A stretch of DNA of 64,000 nucleotides from Echinicola shivajiensis (GCF_018642165.1 NZ_JAHHZM010000020.1:1-64000); one strand, 5' to 3'. Counted from the first letter of the stretch, positions 16,692 to 25,629 are shown. Translations and numbers: made by a program. The notes: generated from the letters alone by a model not told the origin.

Positions 16692-18062
16692 TTAATAAAC
16701 ATTATCCCTATTAAGCCCTAGCTCTCTTATCGTTTTGAAAACAATTTCCAAGTCCATCCAAAGTGTCCAATTTTGGATATAGAAATAATCTAAACGTACC
16801 CTTGATCTAATTTGATAAGGACGGATAATTTCACCTCTATACCCTTTTACCTGCGCAAGTCCAGTTATACCAGGTTTGATTTTATGACGGGCATTATACT
16901 TTTCAATTTGGGTGCGAAAGTTTTCATTCATTGGGACTGTATGTGGTCTTGGCCCCACAATAGACATATCTCCAATAAGTACATTCAAAAACTGTGGCAT
17001 TTCATCCAATGATGAGCTTCTTAAAAATGTGCCAATACGTGTTATCCTTGGATCATTTTTGACAGCCTGATGGGTGTCTGCGTAGTCATTAGGTGTCATT
17101 GACCTAAATTTTAAGCATTTAAAAACCCGATTATTCTCTCCATTTCTATTCTGTATGAAAAAGATAGGACCTTTTGACTCTAATTTAATTAGCAGCCCCA
17201 CCAAAGGAATCATCCAACTAAGCACAAATACCGTGACAAACAAAGAAAAAAGAATATCAAACGCTCTTTTACTAACTCTATTCAAAGTATTATCTAACGG
17301 GATAGCATTGATATTGATTACAAAGAAATCACCATACTTGGAAAAAGAGAGTTTCTTTTCCAGCTGAAGATTACCTCCAGGTATCACTTTAACTTTAATA
17401 TAATGTTCATCTGCATAATTGATGATCTTTTTCATGGTGGACATCTCAAGTCTTTCATTGATATAAATCAAATCCAAATCCATATTTTTCACATCCCTGA
17501 AAAAATCATCGAGATTCCCTCTGGTCTCTACACATGAACTTGCATCATCATAATACCCCATAAAATTGATCCCAAAATCCTTCCGACGTTGAAACACCTT
17601 GGCCAACTTATAACTCGTTCCGCCCTTTCCTATAATTACTGCATTCCTATAGTTCCCCCCTCTTGAGCGATATTGTTTTAACACTATATGTACAGAAACC
17701 CTATAAACACTAAAAAGCGTCAACATAGCTCCTGCATTCACAAGCAAAAACAGCCTACTTAAATGATATGCCTGAAATGCGATCCATAACACCGATATAA
17801 TAGAAAAGAACCATAATATGGATCCAAACAGTTTCTGAAGAGTAAAAATATAATCTGTGGTCCGACCTACTTTATAGTCTTTTCTGTACACAATCAGCAT
17901 TAACCAAATCAATACATAAACACCATAAATCCCCATGCTGATATTATCTACAGCAACATAATTTGATACAATTAAATGCGTAAGTATTAATGATGCTACA
18001 ATTACCAATGCATCACCCAAAACAAATAACCAAGGGAAGTATTTGTAAAACCGTCTTGCCAT
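16692..18062 (-). CDS. Polyprenyl glycosylphosphotransferase (exopolysaccharide priming enzyme)
   Basis: 456 residues. Four to five hydrophobic segments cover the first about 130 residues. A CoA-binding-like Rossmann domain follows (YRNAVIIGKGGTSYKLA). The C-terminal bacterial sugar transferase domain holds FKCLKFRSMT, SSLDEMPQFLNVL, GDMSIVGPRP and KPGITGLAQVKGYRGE. This enzyme loads the first sugar-1-phosphate on undecaprenyl phosphate at the inner membrane and so starts the repeat unit. It resembles WcaJ/WbaP-type enzymes; which sugar is used cannot be told. It leads a two-gene unit with the zinc-ribbon methyltransferase, apart from the rest of the locus. Confidence 0.94.
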   Translation of the reverse strand: MARRFYKYFPWLFVLGDALVIVASLILTHLIVSNYVAVDNISMGIYGVYVLIWLMLIVYRKDYKVGRTTDYIFTLQKLFGSILWFFSIISVLWIAFQAYHLSRLFLLVNAGAMLTLFSVYRVSVHIVLKQYRSRGGNYRNAVIIGKGGTSYKLAKVFQRRKDFGINFMGYYDDASSCVETRGNLDDFFRDVKNMDLDLIYINERLEMSTMKKIINYADEHYIKVKVIPGGNLQLEKKLSFSKYGDFFVININAIPLDNTLNRVSKRAFDILFSLFVTVFVLSWMIPLVGLLIKLESKGPIFFIQNRNGENNRVFKCLKFRSMTPNDYADTHQAVKNDPRITRIGTFLRSSSLDEMPQFLNVLIGDMSIVGPRPHTVPMNENFRTQIEKYNARHKIKPGITGLAQVKGYRGEIIRPYQIRSRVRLDYFYIQNWTLWMDLEIVFKTIRELGLNRDNVY

Positions 18063-18267
18063 AAAAATTTTTCCTACTTATGAATTCCGCAAGGCTAAAG
18101 CAATTTAAATACCATTTCTTCTCGTTGTAAAAAATTGCCTGTGCTCTGTATTGATTAAATAGTCTTATTTTTCACTAAAGTCTTGTAAAATTATAAAAAA
18201 TTCTTTTTTATTCAGCATTAAATATCTGTTAAAATATTTTTACTCCCTTTCCTTGACATCCATCAAT

Positions 18268-18954
18268 ATGATTTCTCGAATAAAATCCATGCTTTCATCA
18301 TCCAACCATCCTGACTCTTTAGGAATGAAATTTCGTAAAGCAAGATTTGAACTATTTACCCAACTTTTTTGGAATACTTTTGAGAATTCCGAAAAAATAA
18401 AAATTTTAGATGTCGGAGGTACAGAAGACTTTTGGAAAGACCAAGAAATCCTAAAATCAGGAAAAGTTGACGTGATTATCCTCAATTTGTCCAAAGAACC
18501 AGTTTCCACTCCACACATTTTCAGTGTCGCCGGTGATGCTACCGACCTATCAGAATTCGCCGATAATTCAATCGATTTGGTCTTCTCAAATTCTGTAATA
18601 GAACATCTCTATACTTGGGATAACCAAATTCTGATGGCAAAAGAAATAAGAAGAGTTGGGAAAAAGCATTTTGTCCAAACCCCTAACAAATATTTCTTTT
18701 TAGAACCCCACTATGCTCTGCCCTATTTCCAGTTTTGTCCAAAAGAATTAGGTTATACTATTCTAACAAAAACCAATTTAAGTCGATTTAAAAAGTGGGA
18801 ATCAGAACAAGCGCGCCAATACTTGGAGGAAATCAGATTAATCTCTGAAAAAGAAATGAAACAATTATTTCCCTTGAGCAAAATCCATTACGAAAAATTC
18901 GTGGGACTTAACAAATCGTTTTACGCACATAATCTAAATCATTTTACTAGCTAA
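18268..18954 (+). CDS. Class I SAM-dependent methyltransferase
   Basis: 228 residues from ATG 18268; a TTG at 18253 in frame was not chosen. SAM motif I is KILDVGGTEDFW. A downstream acidic loop (AGDATDLSEFADNSID) and SNSVIEHLYTWDNQ mark a Methyltransf_11-type fold. The C-terminal part (QTPNKYFFLEPHYALPY) is typical of glycan-locus methyltransferases. It stands on the plus strand between the priming transferase and the feo operon. The target is unknown; a lipid-linked sugar or protein is possible. Confidence 0.85.
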   Translation: MISRIKSMLSSSNHPDSLGMKFRKARFELFTQLFWNTFENSEKIKILDVGGTEDFWKDQEILKSGKVDVIILNLSKEPVSTPHIFSVAGDATDLSEFADNSIDLVFSNSVIEHLYTWDNQILMAKEIRRVGKKHFVQTPNKYFFLEPHYALPYFQFCPKELGYTILTKTNLSRFKKWESEQARQYLEEIRLISEKEMKQLFPLSKIHYEKFVGLNKSFYAHNLNHFTS

Positions 18955-19046
18955 AGTCTTAAAAATCTGGCGCCTTTTTATTTAACCACTCAACAAAAAG
19001 GCTTAAGTTTTCAATAAAATTAGAACGAAATCTGATCTTTTTCCGT

Positions 19047-19076
19047 TAATTTTGCAACAATTTAGATTTAATCTAA
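19047..19076 (+). promoter_or_regulatory. feo promoter -7 box and DtxR-like palindromic operator
   Basis: TAATTTTG at 19047-19054 matches the Bacteroidota -7 box; no clear TTG element is present. Eight bases later lies a perfect 7-1-7 palindrome, TTAGATT-T-AATCTAA (19062-19076), covering the expected transcription start and ending 10 bp before the feoA ATG. Its form resembles operators of DtxR-family iron repressors (TTAGnnT...AnnCTAA). Repression of iron uptake when Fe(II) is plentiful is inferred. Confidence 0.6.
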
Positions 19077-19086
19077 TTTCATAAGC

Positions 19087-19314
19087 ATGAGTACGGCGGA
19101 TAAAATAGAGCAAGGAAAAATGGCAGTGATTGATAGTATCACGCCCAGTGAACTTACCTTACATTTAATGGAAATGGGCTTTTTACCAGGAAAACGTATT
19201 TCCCTTTTGCAAAAAGCACCACTTAAGGACCCCTTAGCTTTTAAATTGGAAAATACTGTCATTGCCCTTAGGAAATCTGAGGCTCGTCTTATCCAAGTGA
19301 AATTAGAAAATTAA
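19087..19314 (+). CDS. feoA: Ferrous iron transport protein A
   Basis: 75 residues, one SH3-like FeoA domain: LHLMEMGFLPGKRISLLQKAPLKDPLAFKLENTV covers the conserved G-F-x-P-G and P-L-x-D-P elements and the strand after them. FeoA is a small cytoplasmic partner of FeoB. The feoB ATG follows 6 bp after its stop, so they are cotranscribed behind a palindromic operator. Confidence 0.95.
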   Translation: MSTADKIEQGKMAVIDSITPSELTLHLMEMGFLPGKRISLLQKAPLKDPLAFKLENTVIALRKSEARLIQVKLEN

Positions 19315-19320
19315 TCTTAT

Positions 19321-21462
19321 ATGCCTGAAGTACTTACACCTGAGACTCCTACCCAGCAATCTACCTTTACTGTTGCCCTTATAGGAAACCCTAATGTGGG
19401 TAAGACAACTATTTTCAATAGGTTAACAGGACTCCGCCAAAAAGTCGGTAATTACCCTGGTGTGACCGTAGATAAACGATTCGCCAATATTAAATTAGGG
19501 GATCAAGAAGCCACAATATTGGATCTACCCGGAACTTATAGCATCTACCCCAACTCAGAAGATGAAGTAATCGTCCATAGAGTATTGAACGGCTTGGATA
19601 AAGAAAATAAACCTGACTTTGTGCTGGCTGTGGTCGACATGTCCAGCATGGAAAGAGGCTTGTTTTTGGTGACTCAAATAATGGATCTTGGTCTTCCAAT
19701 GGCAATAGTGCTAAATATGGAAGATTCCGCAGAGGAACAAGGCATCAAAGTAAAAACCCATGCTCTTTATAAGTCTTTAGGTGTTCCTATCATTCAATCA
19801 AATGCCCGAAGCAATAAAGGAATCAACGGGATTTCTGACTTGATTGAAAAAAAGATGTTTGAAAAACCTCAACCTTTTTTAAACATCCAAGAACTATTAC
19901 CTGAAGCGCTATCCAATGCCATTCAGGAAAAATTTCACTTGCAGAACACTTATCAAGCCTATCAACTTATCCGGTTCCATGAAAATGAACCACTTTTGGA
20001 TGAGGGCCAAAGGGAATGGTTAGAAAATCAAATGGATTCATCAGGTTTTGATATCAAACAAATCCAATTAGATGAAACCCGACACCGGTATGAAGGCATT
20101 CAGTCTGTTTTGGATAAAGCTATTGAGAAAACTGATATCGGGAGAAAAAGATTAACAGACAAACTTGACAGTATATTCCTCCACAAAATCGGTGGATATG
20201 CCATTTTCTTAGGTATCCTATTGGTTATTTTCCAATCAGTATTTGCTTGGTCAGCAGTCCCAATGGATTTGATAGATGGCTTTTTTGCCTCGCTCAGCTC
20301 TTCTGTTGCCAAACTTCTTCCCGCTGGAGTTCTGACCAATCTCATCACAGAAGGAATTATCCCAGGTATTGGGGGTGTGGTGATATTCATTCCCCAAATA
20401 GCCCTGTTGTTTGCCTTCTTAGGCATTTTAGAGGACACGGGCTATATGTCTAGGGTAGTTTTTCTTATGGACAGGATCATGCGTCCATTTGGCTTAAATG
20501 GAAAAAGTGTTGTTCCTTTGATATCAGGCATTGCATGCGCAATCCCGGGGATAATGGCCACCAGAAATATTGGTAATTGGAAAGATCGTTTGATCACTAT
20601 CATGGTCACTCCACTGATGAGCTGCTCCGCAAGACTTCCTGTTTATGTTATCTTAATTGGAATCGCAGTTCCTGAATCCTATATTGGCCCCATTAACATG
20701 CAAGCCATCGCATTATTAGGAATGTACTTGTTGGGAATTGTCGCTGTACTTTTCACTTCATGGATTCTTAAACTGGTTTTAAGCTTTAAGGAGAAAAGCT
20801 ATTTGATGGTAGAAATGCCTTTATATAGACTCCCAAGATGGAAGGATGTGCTGATCACGATGTATTCTAAATCAAAAACCTTTGTTTTTGCCGCTGGAAA
20901 AGTGATTTTAACCATATCTGTCATACTTTGGGTACTCGCTTCTTACGGCCCTTCAAGCGTCAAAGAAGAAGTCATTGCAAATATTGAAGTTCCATCAGAC
21001 AATGCTTCGCAAGACGCATTGGATAATTATCAAACTCAATTGGCCTCAGCAGAACTGGAATCCTCGTATATAGGAATAATGGGCAAGTTCATTGAACCTG
21101 CTATCAAACCATTGGGATATGATTGGAAAATAGGGATTGCCCTGATTACTTCTTTTGCAGCGAGGGAGGTCTTTGTCTCTACCATTGCCACCTTATATAG
21201 CGTGGGAACTGATGTGGAAGATGAATTGACCATACAGCAAAAACTGGAATCTGAAGTCAATCCTCAAACAGGTGAAAAAGTATTTAACTTGGCCACTGCC
21301 TTTTCCCTCATTGTATTCTACGCCTTTGCGATGCAATGCATGAGCACCTTGGCAGTTGTTTATAGGGAAACAAAAGGCTGGAAATGGCCAATTATTCAGA
21401 CAGTTTATATGACAGCGCTAGCCTATGTATCAGCTTGGGCTGTATACCAAATATTGTCTTAA
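19321..21462 (+). CDS. feoB: Ferrous iron transporter FeoB
   Basis: 713 residues. The N-terminal G-domain has G1 GNPNVGKTT (residues 22-30), G3 DLPGTYS and G4 NMED. A helical insert follows, then about ten membrane segments from residue 290 with the two Gate regions (SGIACAIPGIMATR and the later FAAREVFVSTIATLY). FeoB moves Fe(II) across the inner membrane. The predicted soluble insert before SYIGIMGKFIEP is present as in other family members. The operon lies in the middle of an exopolysaccharide locus in opposite orientation. Confidence 0.97.
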   Translation: MPEVLTPETPTQQSTFTVALIGNPNVGKTTIFNRLTGLRQKVGNYPGVTVDKRFANIKLGDQEATILDLPGTYSIYPNSEDEVIVHRVLNGLDKENKPDFVLAVVDMSSMERGLFLVTQIMDLGLPMAIVLNMEDSAEEQGIKVKTHALYKSLGVPIIQSNARSNKGINGISDLIEKKMFEKPQPFLNIQELLPEALSNAIQEKFHLQNTYQAYQLIRFHENEPLLDEGQREWLENQMDSSGFDIKQIQLDETRHRYEGIQSVLDKAIEKTDIGRKRLTDKLDSIFLHKIGGYAIFLGILLVIFQSVFAWSAVPMDLIDGFFASLSSSVAKLLPAGVLTNLITEGIIPGIGGVVIFIPQIALLFAFLGILEDTGYMSRVVFLMDRIMRPFGLNGKSVVPLISGIACAIPGIMATRNIGNWKDRLITIMVTPLMSCSARLPVYVILIGIAVPESYIGPINMQAIALLGMYLLGIVAVLFTSWILKLVLSFKEKSYLMVEMPLYRLPRWKDVLITMYSKSKTFVFAAGKVILTISVILWVLASYGPSSVKEEVIANIEVPSDNASQDALDNYQTQLASAELESSYIGIMGKFIEPAIKPLGYDWKIGIALITSFAAREVFVSTIATLYSVGTDVEDELTIQQKLESEVNPQTGEKVFNLATAFSLIVFYAFAMQCMSTLAVVYRETKGWKWPIIQTVYMTALAYVSAWAVYQILS

Positions 21463-21477
21463 GAAAACTAGAAGATT

Positions 21478-21618
21478 ATGTGGCAGGAAATTATCGTATT
21501 TGCATTATTTGTTGGCATTATTGGCTGGAAAATCTACCAATATGCCAAACCAAAAAAAGCTAATGCTCTCGACTGTGGCTGTAGGAAATGTGATGCAGTA
21601 AAATCTTCAAAAAATTAA
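21478..21618 (+). CDS. FeoB-associated Cys-rich membrane protein
   Basis: 46 residues, found by reading on from the feoB stop (15 bp gap). One membrane helix (IIVFALFVGIIGWKIYQ) is followed by a Lys-rich stretch and a DCGCRKCDA cluster with three cysteines. This matches the small FeoB-associated Cys-rich proteins that follow feoB in many genomes. It may help FeoB assembly or act as a metal or redox sensor; that role is not established. A strong hairpin follows 8 bp later. Confidence 0.85.
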   Translation: MWQEIIVFALFVGIIGWKIYQYAKPKKANALDCGCRKCDAVKSSKN

Positions 21619-21625
21619 AATTCAT

Positions 21626-21662
21626 AGTATTTCAGGATCTCTTTGTAAGATCCTGAAATACT
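21626..21662. terminator. feo operon terminator embedded in the end of the convergent glycosyltransferase gene
   Basis: A perfect 15-bp inverted repeat, AGTATTTCAGGATCT and its complement, with a 7-nt loop, begins 8 bp after the feo-associated small gene. It covers the stop codon (21632-21634) and the last codons of the glycosyltransferase on the other strand. No long T-run follows in either direction, so its strength is uncertain. Confidence 0.65.
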
Positions 21663-22765
21663 GCAATATATTGATCAGTTACATGATCCCAATTGTATTT
21701 TTGGGTCAAGCCTCGTTGGGAATTTTCTCTTAATTTTTTCATCATTTCAGGATTAGCCTCTGCCCTTTCCACCATCTTGCCTACATCGCTTTTATCTTTT
21801 TCAAAATACCAACCGTACTTCCCGTTCTGAAGCATTTCCTGATTAAACCTCGTATTCAATGCCAAAATAGCACAACCATAACCAAGCGCCTTTAACATGG
21901 CGGGATTGGTACCACCATATTCATGTCCATGAAAATAGCCATAACAGTTTTGATACAAGGCTGCCAATTCATGTGGATCTTTCACATACCCCGTGAAAAG
22001 CAAACGCTCATCTGGAATATCTTTCAACCTTTCTGCATAGCTGTCCTGATAAGGAACATCTCCCACTACCACTAATTTCCTTTTAGTCTTGGATCGAATA
22101 AAGCCTTCAATGACCAAATCTGCATTATTATCAGGCACCAGTCTTCCTACAATCAGGTAGTAATCCTCTTTCTCCAAATTCCACTTTTGGATTAAATTCG
22201 GATCTGCTTTTAAGCCTGGATTAGAGCCATAGGCGATTACCTTTGATGAAGCTTGGAAAAGCTCCTCATAGACTTTCTGCATCTCATCAGAATCATTGAT
22301 GATCTGATCGTAGAATTTAGTGGCCATTTTCGAAGCCCAGTAAAAATATTTGGCACCTAAGCCCTTCCATTTGGGACGCAACCACTCCAAGCCATCCACA
22401 TTGATAGCTGTGGGTTTTCTGAATAGTTTTGATATCAAACCAAAAGGACCATTGCCACTATTAACCACAAAAATGACATCTGCATTCGAAAAGCAGGCGT
22501 GAATCATGGAAAAAAAGGAATGGGTCAATTGGGTAAAAGACTTTGACTCTATAGCGGGCATATAAACTAAATCGATTCCATTAACCTGTTTCGGTCTTTC
22601 CTTAAACAAAGAACGATGACAGTAAACCGTTACTTTAACTCCCTTCTTCACCAAACGCTCCCCCAGCTCTTTGACCATAGTATCATATCCCCCATAGACA
22701 TATGGATAACCTTTTGCGCCAAAAATGGCTACTCTCAGTGGCTTTTCCCTACTCACTTTATGCAT
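21632..22765 (-). CDS. Glycosyltransferase (DUF1972/GT4-type), possible rhamnosyltransferase
   Basis: 377 residues from the ATG at 22765. The N-terminus RVAIFGAKGYPYVYGGYDTMVKELGERL is the signature of DUF1972-type transferases, some annotated as rhamnosyltransferases. The GT4-like C-terminal half has VGRLVPDNNADLVIEGF and HGHEYGGTNPAMLKALGYGC with the donor-binding acidic loop. An upstream in-frame ATG (22828) lies deep in the previous gene and is less likely. With the chosen start, the overlap with the preceding glycosyltransferase gene is 8 bp, implying translational coupling. Confidence 0.88.
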   Translation of the reverse strand: MHKVSREKPLRVAIFGAKGYPYVYGGYDTMVKELGERLVKKGVKVTVYCHRSLFKERPKQVNGIDLVYMPAIESKSFTQLTHSFFSMIHACFSNADVIFVVNSGNGPFGLISKLFRKPTAINVDGLEWLRPKWKGLGAKYFYWASKMATKFYDQIINDSDEMQKVYEELFQASSKVIAYGSNPGLKADPNLIQKWNLEKEDYYLIVGRLVPDNNADLVIEGFIRSKTKRKLVVVGDVPYQDSYAERLKDIPDERLLFTGYVKDPHELAALYQNCYGYFHGHEYGGTNPAMLKALGYGCAILALNTRFNQEMLQNGKYGWYFEKDKSDVGKMVERAEANPEMMKKLRENSQRGLTQKYNWDHVTDQYIAVFQDLTKRS

Positions 22766-23921
22766 TTTCTTTATTGTTGGGCAAAATTGATTGAAATATC
22801 TCGCCCATATTTTTAATATAAGCTTCAATAGAAAAATCCTTGATCACCCTTTGTTGACCAGCATTTCCAAAGCTTATTCTTAAGTGTTCATCTCCGATTA
22901 ATTGCTCAAAGGCTGATGCAGCTTTAGGAGCATTGTCCCAAGGTACCAAATGACCTGTTTGCCCATCCAGTACCATTTCCTTTGCTCCACCATGATTAGT
23001 GGCAATCACTGGCTTTCCAGCTGCCATGGCTTCCAAGACGGTAGTAGGCAAGGGATCAGGAAGTATTGAAGGAAGCATAAAGATATCCAAGCCACTCATT
23101 ATCTCCGGAACATCGGTTCGATAGCCCAAGTCAGTCACTTTGCCCTCAAGGCCATTTTCCTTGATTTTGTGCTTTATCTCATCATATAAATACTCATATC
23201 CAGTAAAGGCATCTCCCACCATCACAAAATGAATTTGATCATATTTGCTAGCCAGCTCCTTTGCCACATCCAAAAAGTAGGTTTGCCCTTTCCAAAAATG
23301 TACCCTGGCGATCATCCCGATCAAAATGGTGTCCTGGGGAATGCCTATTTCGGCTTTAAGATTATATTTGGTCTCTTTAAACGGAAGGTAATCGATACCA
23401 TTGTAAAGTAACTTTATTTTGTGATCGGGTAGATTTGGCCTCATATTTTCCATTACAGCCTTAGAAACACAAACGGCCAGCTGACCAGTATACTTGATAT
23501 ATTTTTCTAAAACATACTTGAACCACTTTGGTTGCAATATTATTTCATGGATATGCCAAATATGCTTAACACCTGTTAATCGACTCACAATCCCCCCTAC
23601 CACATTTGCATTGGAATTGGTATAAATGAGCTTTACCTCTTTTTCTTTTACCAACTTGGCAAGTTTCCTACTTGAACGGAATAATTGTAAACCCAATTTA
23701 ACCAGACCTTGAGGAGAAAGGTTTTTTCTTCTTAAAACCCCATGGTCAAGAAGAATCACTTTAAATCCAAGATCTTCGATTTGATTCACTAAAGGACCAT
23801 CAAAAGGAAGTACTGTTATAGGCTCCATCCCTAGACTCTTTATCGCCAATAATGATCTCACTAAATTTCTACTGGCACCATAGAGGTCTGCAGCACTATG
23901 AATTACTAAAACACTTTGCAC
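22758..23921 (-). CDS. Glycosyltransferase family 4
   Basis: 387 residues, GTG start (no ATG fits). The N-terminal acceptor half begins VLVIHSAADLYGASRNLVRSL. The C-terminal donor half shows ILIGMIARVHFWKGQTYFLD and PSILPDPLPTTVLEAMAAGKPVIAT with the E-x7-E motif of retaining GT-B enzymes. It adds a sugar to the lipid-linked repeat unit at the cytoplasmic face. Coupled to the next gene by an 8-bp overlap. Donor and linkage unknown. Confidence 0.9.
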   Translation of the reverse strand: MQSVLVIHSAADLYGASRNLVRSLLAIKSLGMEPITVLPFDGPLVNQIEDLGFKVILLDHGVLRRKNLSPQGLVKLGLQLFRSSRKLAKLVKEKEVKLIYTNSNANVVGGIVSRLTGVKHIWHIHEIILQPKWFKYVLEKYIKYTGQLAVCVSKAVMENMRPNLPDHKIKLLYNGIDYLPFKETKYNLKAEIGIPQDTILIGMIARVHFWKGQTYFLDVAKELASKYDQIHFVMVGDAFTGYEYLYDEIKHKIKENGLEGKVTDLGYRTDVPEIMSGLDIFMLPSILPDPLPTTVLEAMAAGKPVIATNHGGAKEMVLDGQTGHLVPWDNAPKAASAFEQLIGDEHLRISFGNAGQQRVIKDFSIEAYIKNMGEIFQSILPNNKENA

Positions 23922-23933
23922 AATTGGTTTTAC

Positions 23934-24710
23934 TTATTGATTTTTAGCTGTTCCACTTCCAAAAAACTTATTTTTTGTCTGCACCAAAAAGTTATAATTA
24001 TTGGCAAACATTTTTTTAAAATAAGAACTATCTTCCTTAGGGAACCAGTCTGTAGTACGTGGCTTCTCTATGAACATTTTATGCTCTTGGTAGGCATATG
24101 TAGCAATTGAAGTTCTGTAGCGTCCCTCAGGAAAATTGGTCATGTCATAACCATGTAAGGTATAAGGACCACATTGCTGGATTATTAATCGATTAAACGG
24201 TACGGCTATCTCAGCTTCCTTATCAGTCCTCAAATCCCTTATTCGTAACCCCCCCTTATATTCTGGCTTCCAATCTTTATTCAAATACAAAAGTAAATTC
24301 AGTTCTCTGTACCAATTCTTTTGAATGGGATGATAATTGAAATCTAGATGCATATCCAAAAAGCTATTTTTCTTACCCTGATGCAATCCACCACCATGAT
24401 TTTTTGGATCAACAAAAATTTCCTTGGCCGTAATAAATGAAAGAATTTTATTAAAACGATCAGAACTCAAATCCTCATAAAGTTCTTTAAGCTCAGGACC
24501 TATTTCTTTATAATTTGATTTCTCAAATTTATTATTTGCAAATACATAATCCCTACTTTTATTTTCTAGTTCGGGTATAGAGTTATAAGCTGAAAGAAGC
24601 TTTTCTTCATCACAGAAATCATCAATTACCAAATGGGGAAAAGGCTGTGCGGAGAGGTAATCAATCCTTAAATTCTCTAAATTCTTTTCTAATTTGTCAA
24701 AGTTGATCAT
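23934..24710 (-). CDS. 2-oxoglutarate/Fe(II)-dependent oxygenase family protein
   Basis: 258 residues. The iron triad is readable: HLD in FLDMHLDFNYH (about residue 120), the distal His in GPYTLHGYDM (about 185), and the 2-oxoglutarate Arg in EGRYRTSIATY. The start PFPHLVIDDF is typical of prolyl hydroxylase-like (2OG-FeII_Oxy_3) proteins. These enzymes hydroxylate peptides, lipids or sugars. It lies inside the exopolysaccharide operon, so a modification of the glycan or its lipid carrier is plausible. It ends 12 bp before the next glycosyltransferase. Confidence 0.85.
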   Translation of the reverse strand: MINFDKLEKNLENLRIDYLSAQPFPHLVIDDFCDEEKLLSAYNSIPELENKSRDYVFANNKFEKSNYKEIGPELKELYEDLSSDRFNKILSFITAKEIFVDPKNHGGGLHQGKKNSFLDMHLDFNYHPIQKNWYRELNLLLYLNKDWKPEYKGGLRIRDLRTDKEAEIAVPFNRLIIQQCGPYTLHGYDMTNFPEGRYRTSIATYAYQEHKMFIEKPRTTDWFPKEDSSYFKKMFANNYNFLVQTKNKFFGSGTAKNQ

Positions 24711-24732
24711 ATCTTTTATTAATAAAGAAAAA

Positions 24733-25458
24733 CTAAATATCTGTATTTATTGACTTCAACCTGCTTTTAATCACTCTTGCAGGATTACCCCCAACAACAC
24801 TATATGGAGGTACATCTTTGGTCACCACACTGCCAGCAGCTACAACTGAACCTCTTCCAACCGTAACCCCTGCAAGGATAATTGAATTAGAAGCTATCCA
24901 ACAATCATCTTCAATAATGGCATAAGATCGAGTTACACCTTGATCGATCATTGGTTGGTTAGTATCTGCAAAATTATGATTTTCGGAATATATGCTTACT
25001 CTTGGAGACACCATCACATTATTGCCAATTTCAATATATCCAGAACAGCCTATATAGGCGTATGGCCCAATACTTGAGTTATCTCCCACTTTTAAGCCTA
25101 CACCCGCTTCTCCACCGTAAAGGTTGGTCGGTCTAATAATGGCATAGCTACCTACCGTCACCTTATCCCCAAAAACAATGCCCTTTTGAGACAAGCAATT
25201 AATTTCACAATTATCCTGCGCGATAAAATTCCTACCAACGCTGAGATATTTTGACTGTCTGATAGTAACCCCTTTCCCGATCAAAAGCATTCCTGATGAA
25301 GACTTGAACCAAAGTCTTTTCCATAATCCCCGAATAAACCAAACGAACATTCTGAAGATCACTCCTAAAGTGGACTTACTGTCCCAGTCCTCATTAAACC
25401 TATCAGAAAAGTCCAAGCCTGTGGCTTTACTTATTGTATTTGCTAGAAAATTGGCCAT
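24733..25458 (-). CDS. Left-handed beta-helix acyltransferase (hexapeptide family)
   Basis: 241 residues. Hexapeptide repeats run from about residue 60 to 225 (e.g. IGPYAYIGCSGYIEIGNNV, IILAGVTVGRGSVVAAGSVV), ending DVPPYSVVGGNPARVIKSR, the standard end of WcaF/CysE-like O-acetyltransferases. SENHNF in the middle supplies the likely catalytic His. It probably O-acetylates a sugar of the polymer. A promoter-like sequence ends only 8 bp before its ATG. Confidence 0.92.
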   Translation of the reverse strand: MANFLANTISKATGLDFSDRFNEDWDSKSTLGVIFRMFVWFIRGLWKRLWFKSSSGMLLIGKGVTIRQSKYLSVGRNFIAQDNCEINCLSQKGIVFGDKVTVGSYAIIRPTNLYGGEAGVGLKVGDNSSIGPYAYIGCSGYIEIGNNVMVSPRVSIYSENHNFADTNQPMIDQGVTRSYAIIEDDCWIASNSIILAGVTVGRGSVVAAGSVVTKDVPPYSVVGGNPARVIKSRLKSINTDI

Positions 25459-25466
25459 TATAGTTG

Positions 25467-25499
25467 CAAAGCTAAAAGGCTAAACTTATTTATTGGCAA
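25467..25499 (-). promoter_or_regulatory. Possible promoter giving a near-leaderless acetyltransferase transcript
   Basis: On the minus strand TTG (25499-25497), a 22-nt spacer and TAGCTTTG (25474-25467) match the Bacteroidota consensus. The expected start point would lie within a few bases of the ATG at 25458. It may be an internal promoter of the polysaccharide locus, or chance. Confidence 0.4.
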
Positions 25500-25629
25500 T
25501 TATTGTAAGAAAATCACCTGTCAAAAGTGAGTATCATTTTATCCAAACAAAAATATCTGAAAAAATAATATCTAATAAATACTGAGGTTTAAAACGCCTT
25601 TAACAAATTAGGCTATTCATCAAAATAAA

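Noticed and set aside
18253-21662. feo and methyltransferase genes as a mobile island
   Set aside because: No integrase, transposase, tRNA site or flanking direct repeat was seen; only orientation differs, which is not enough.
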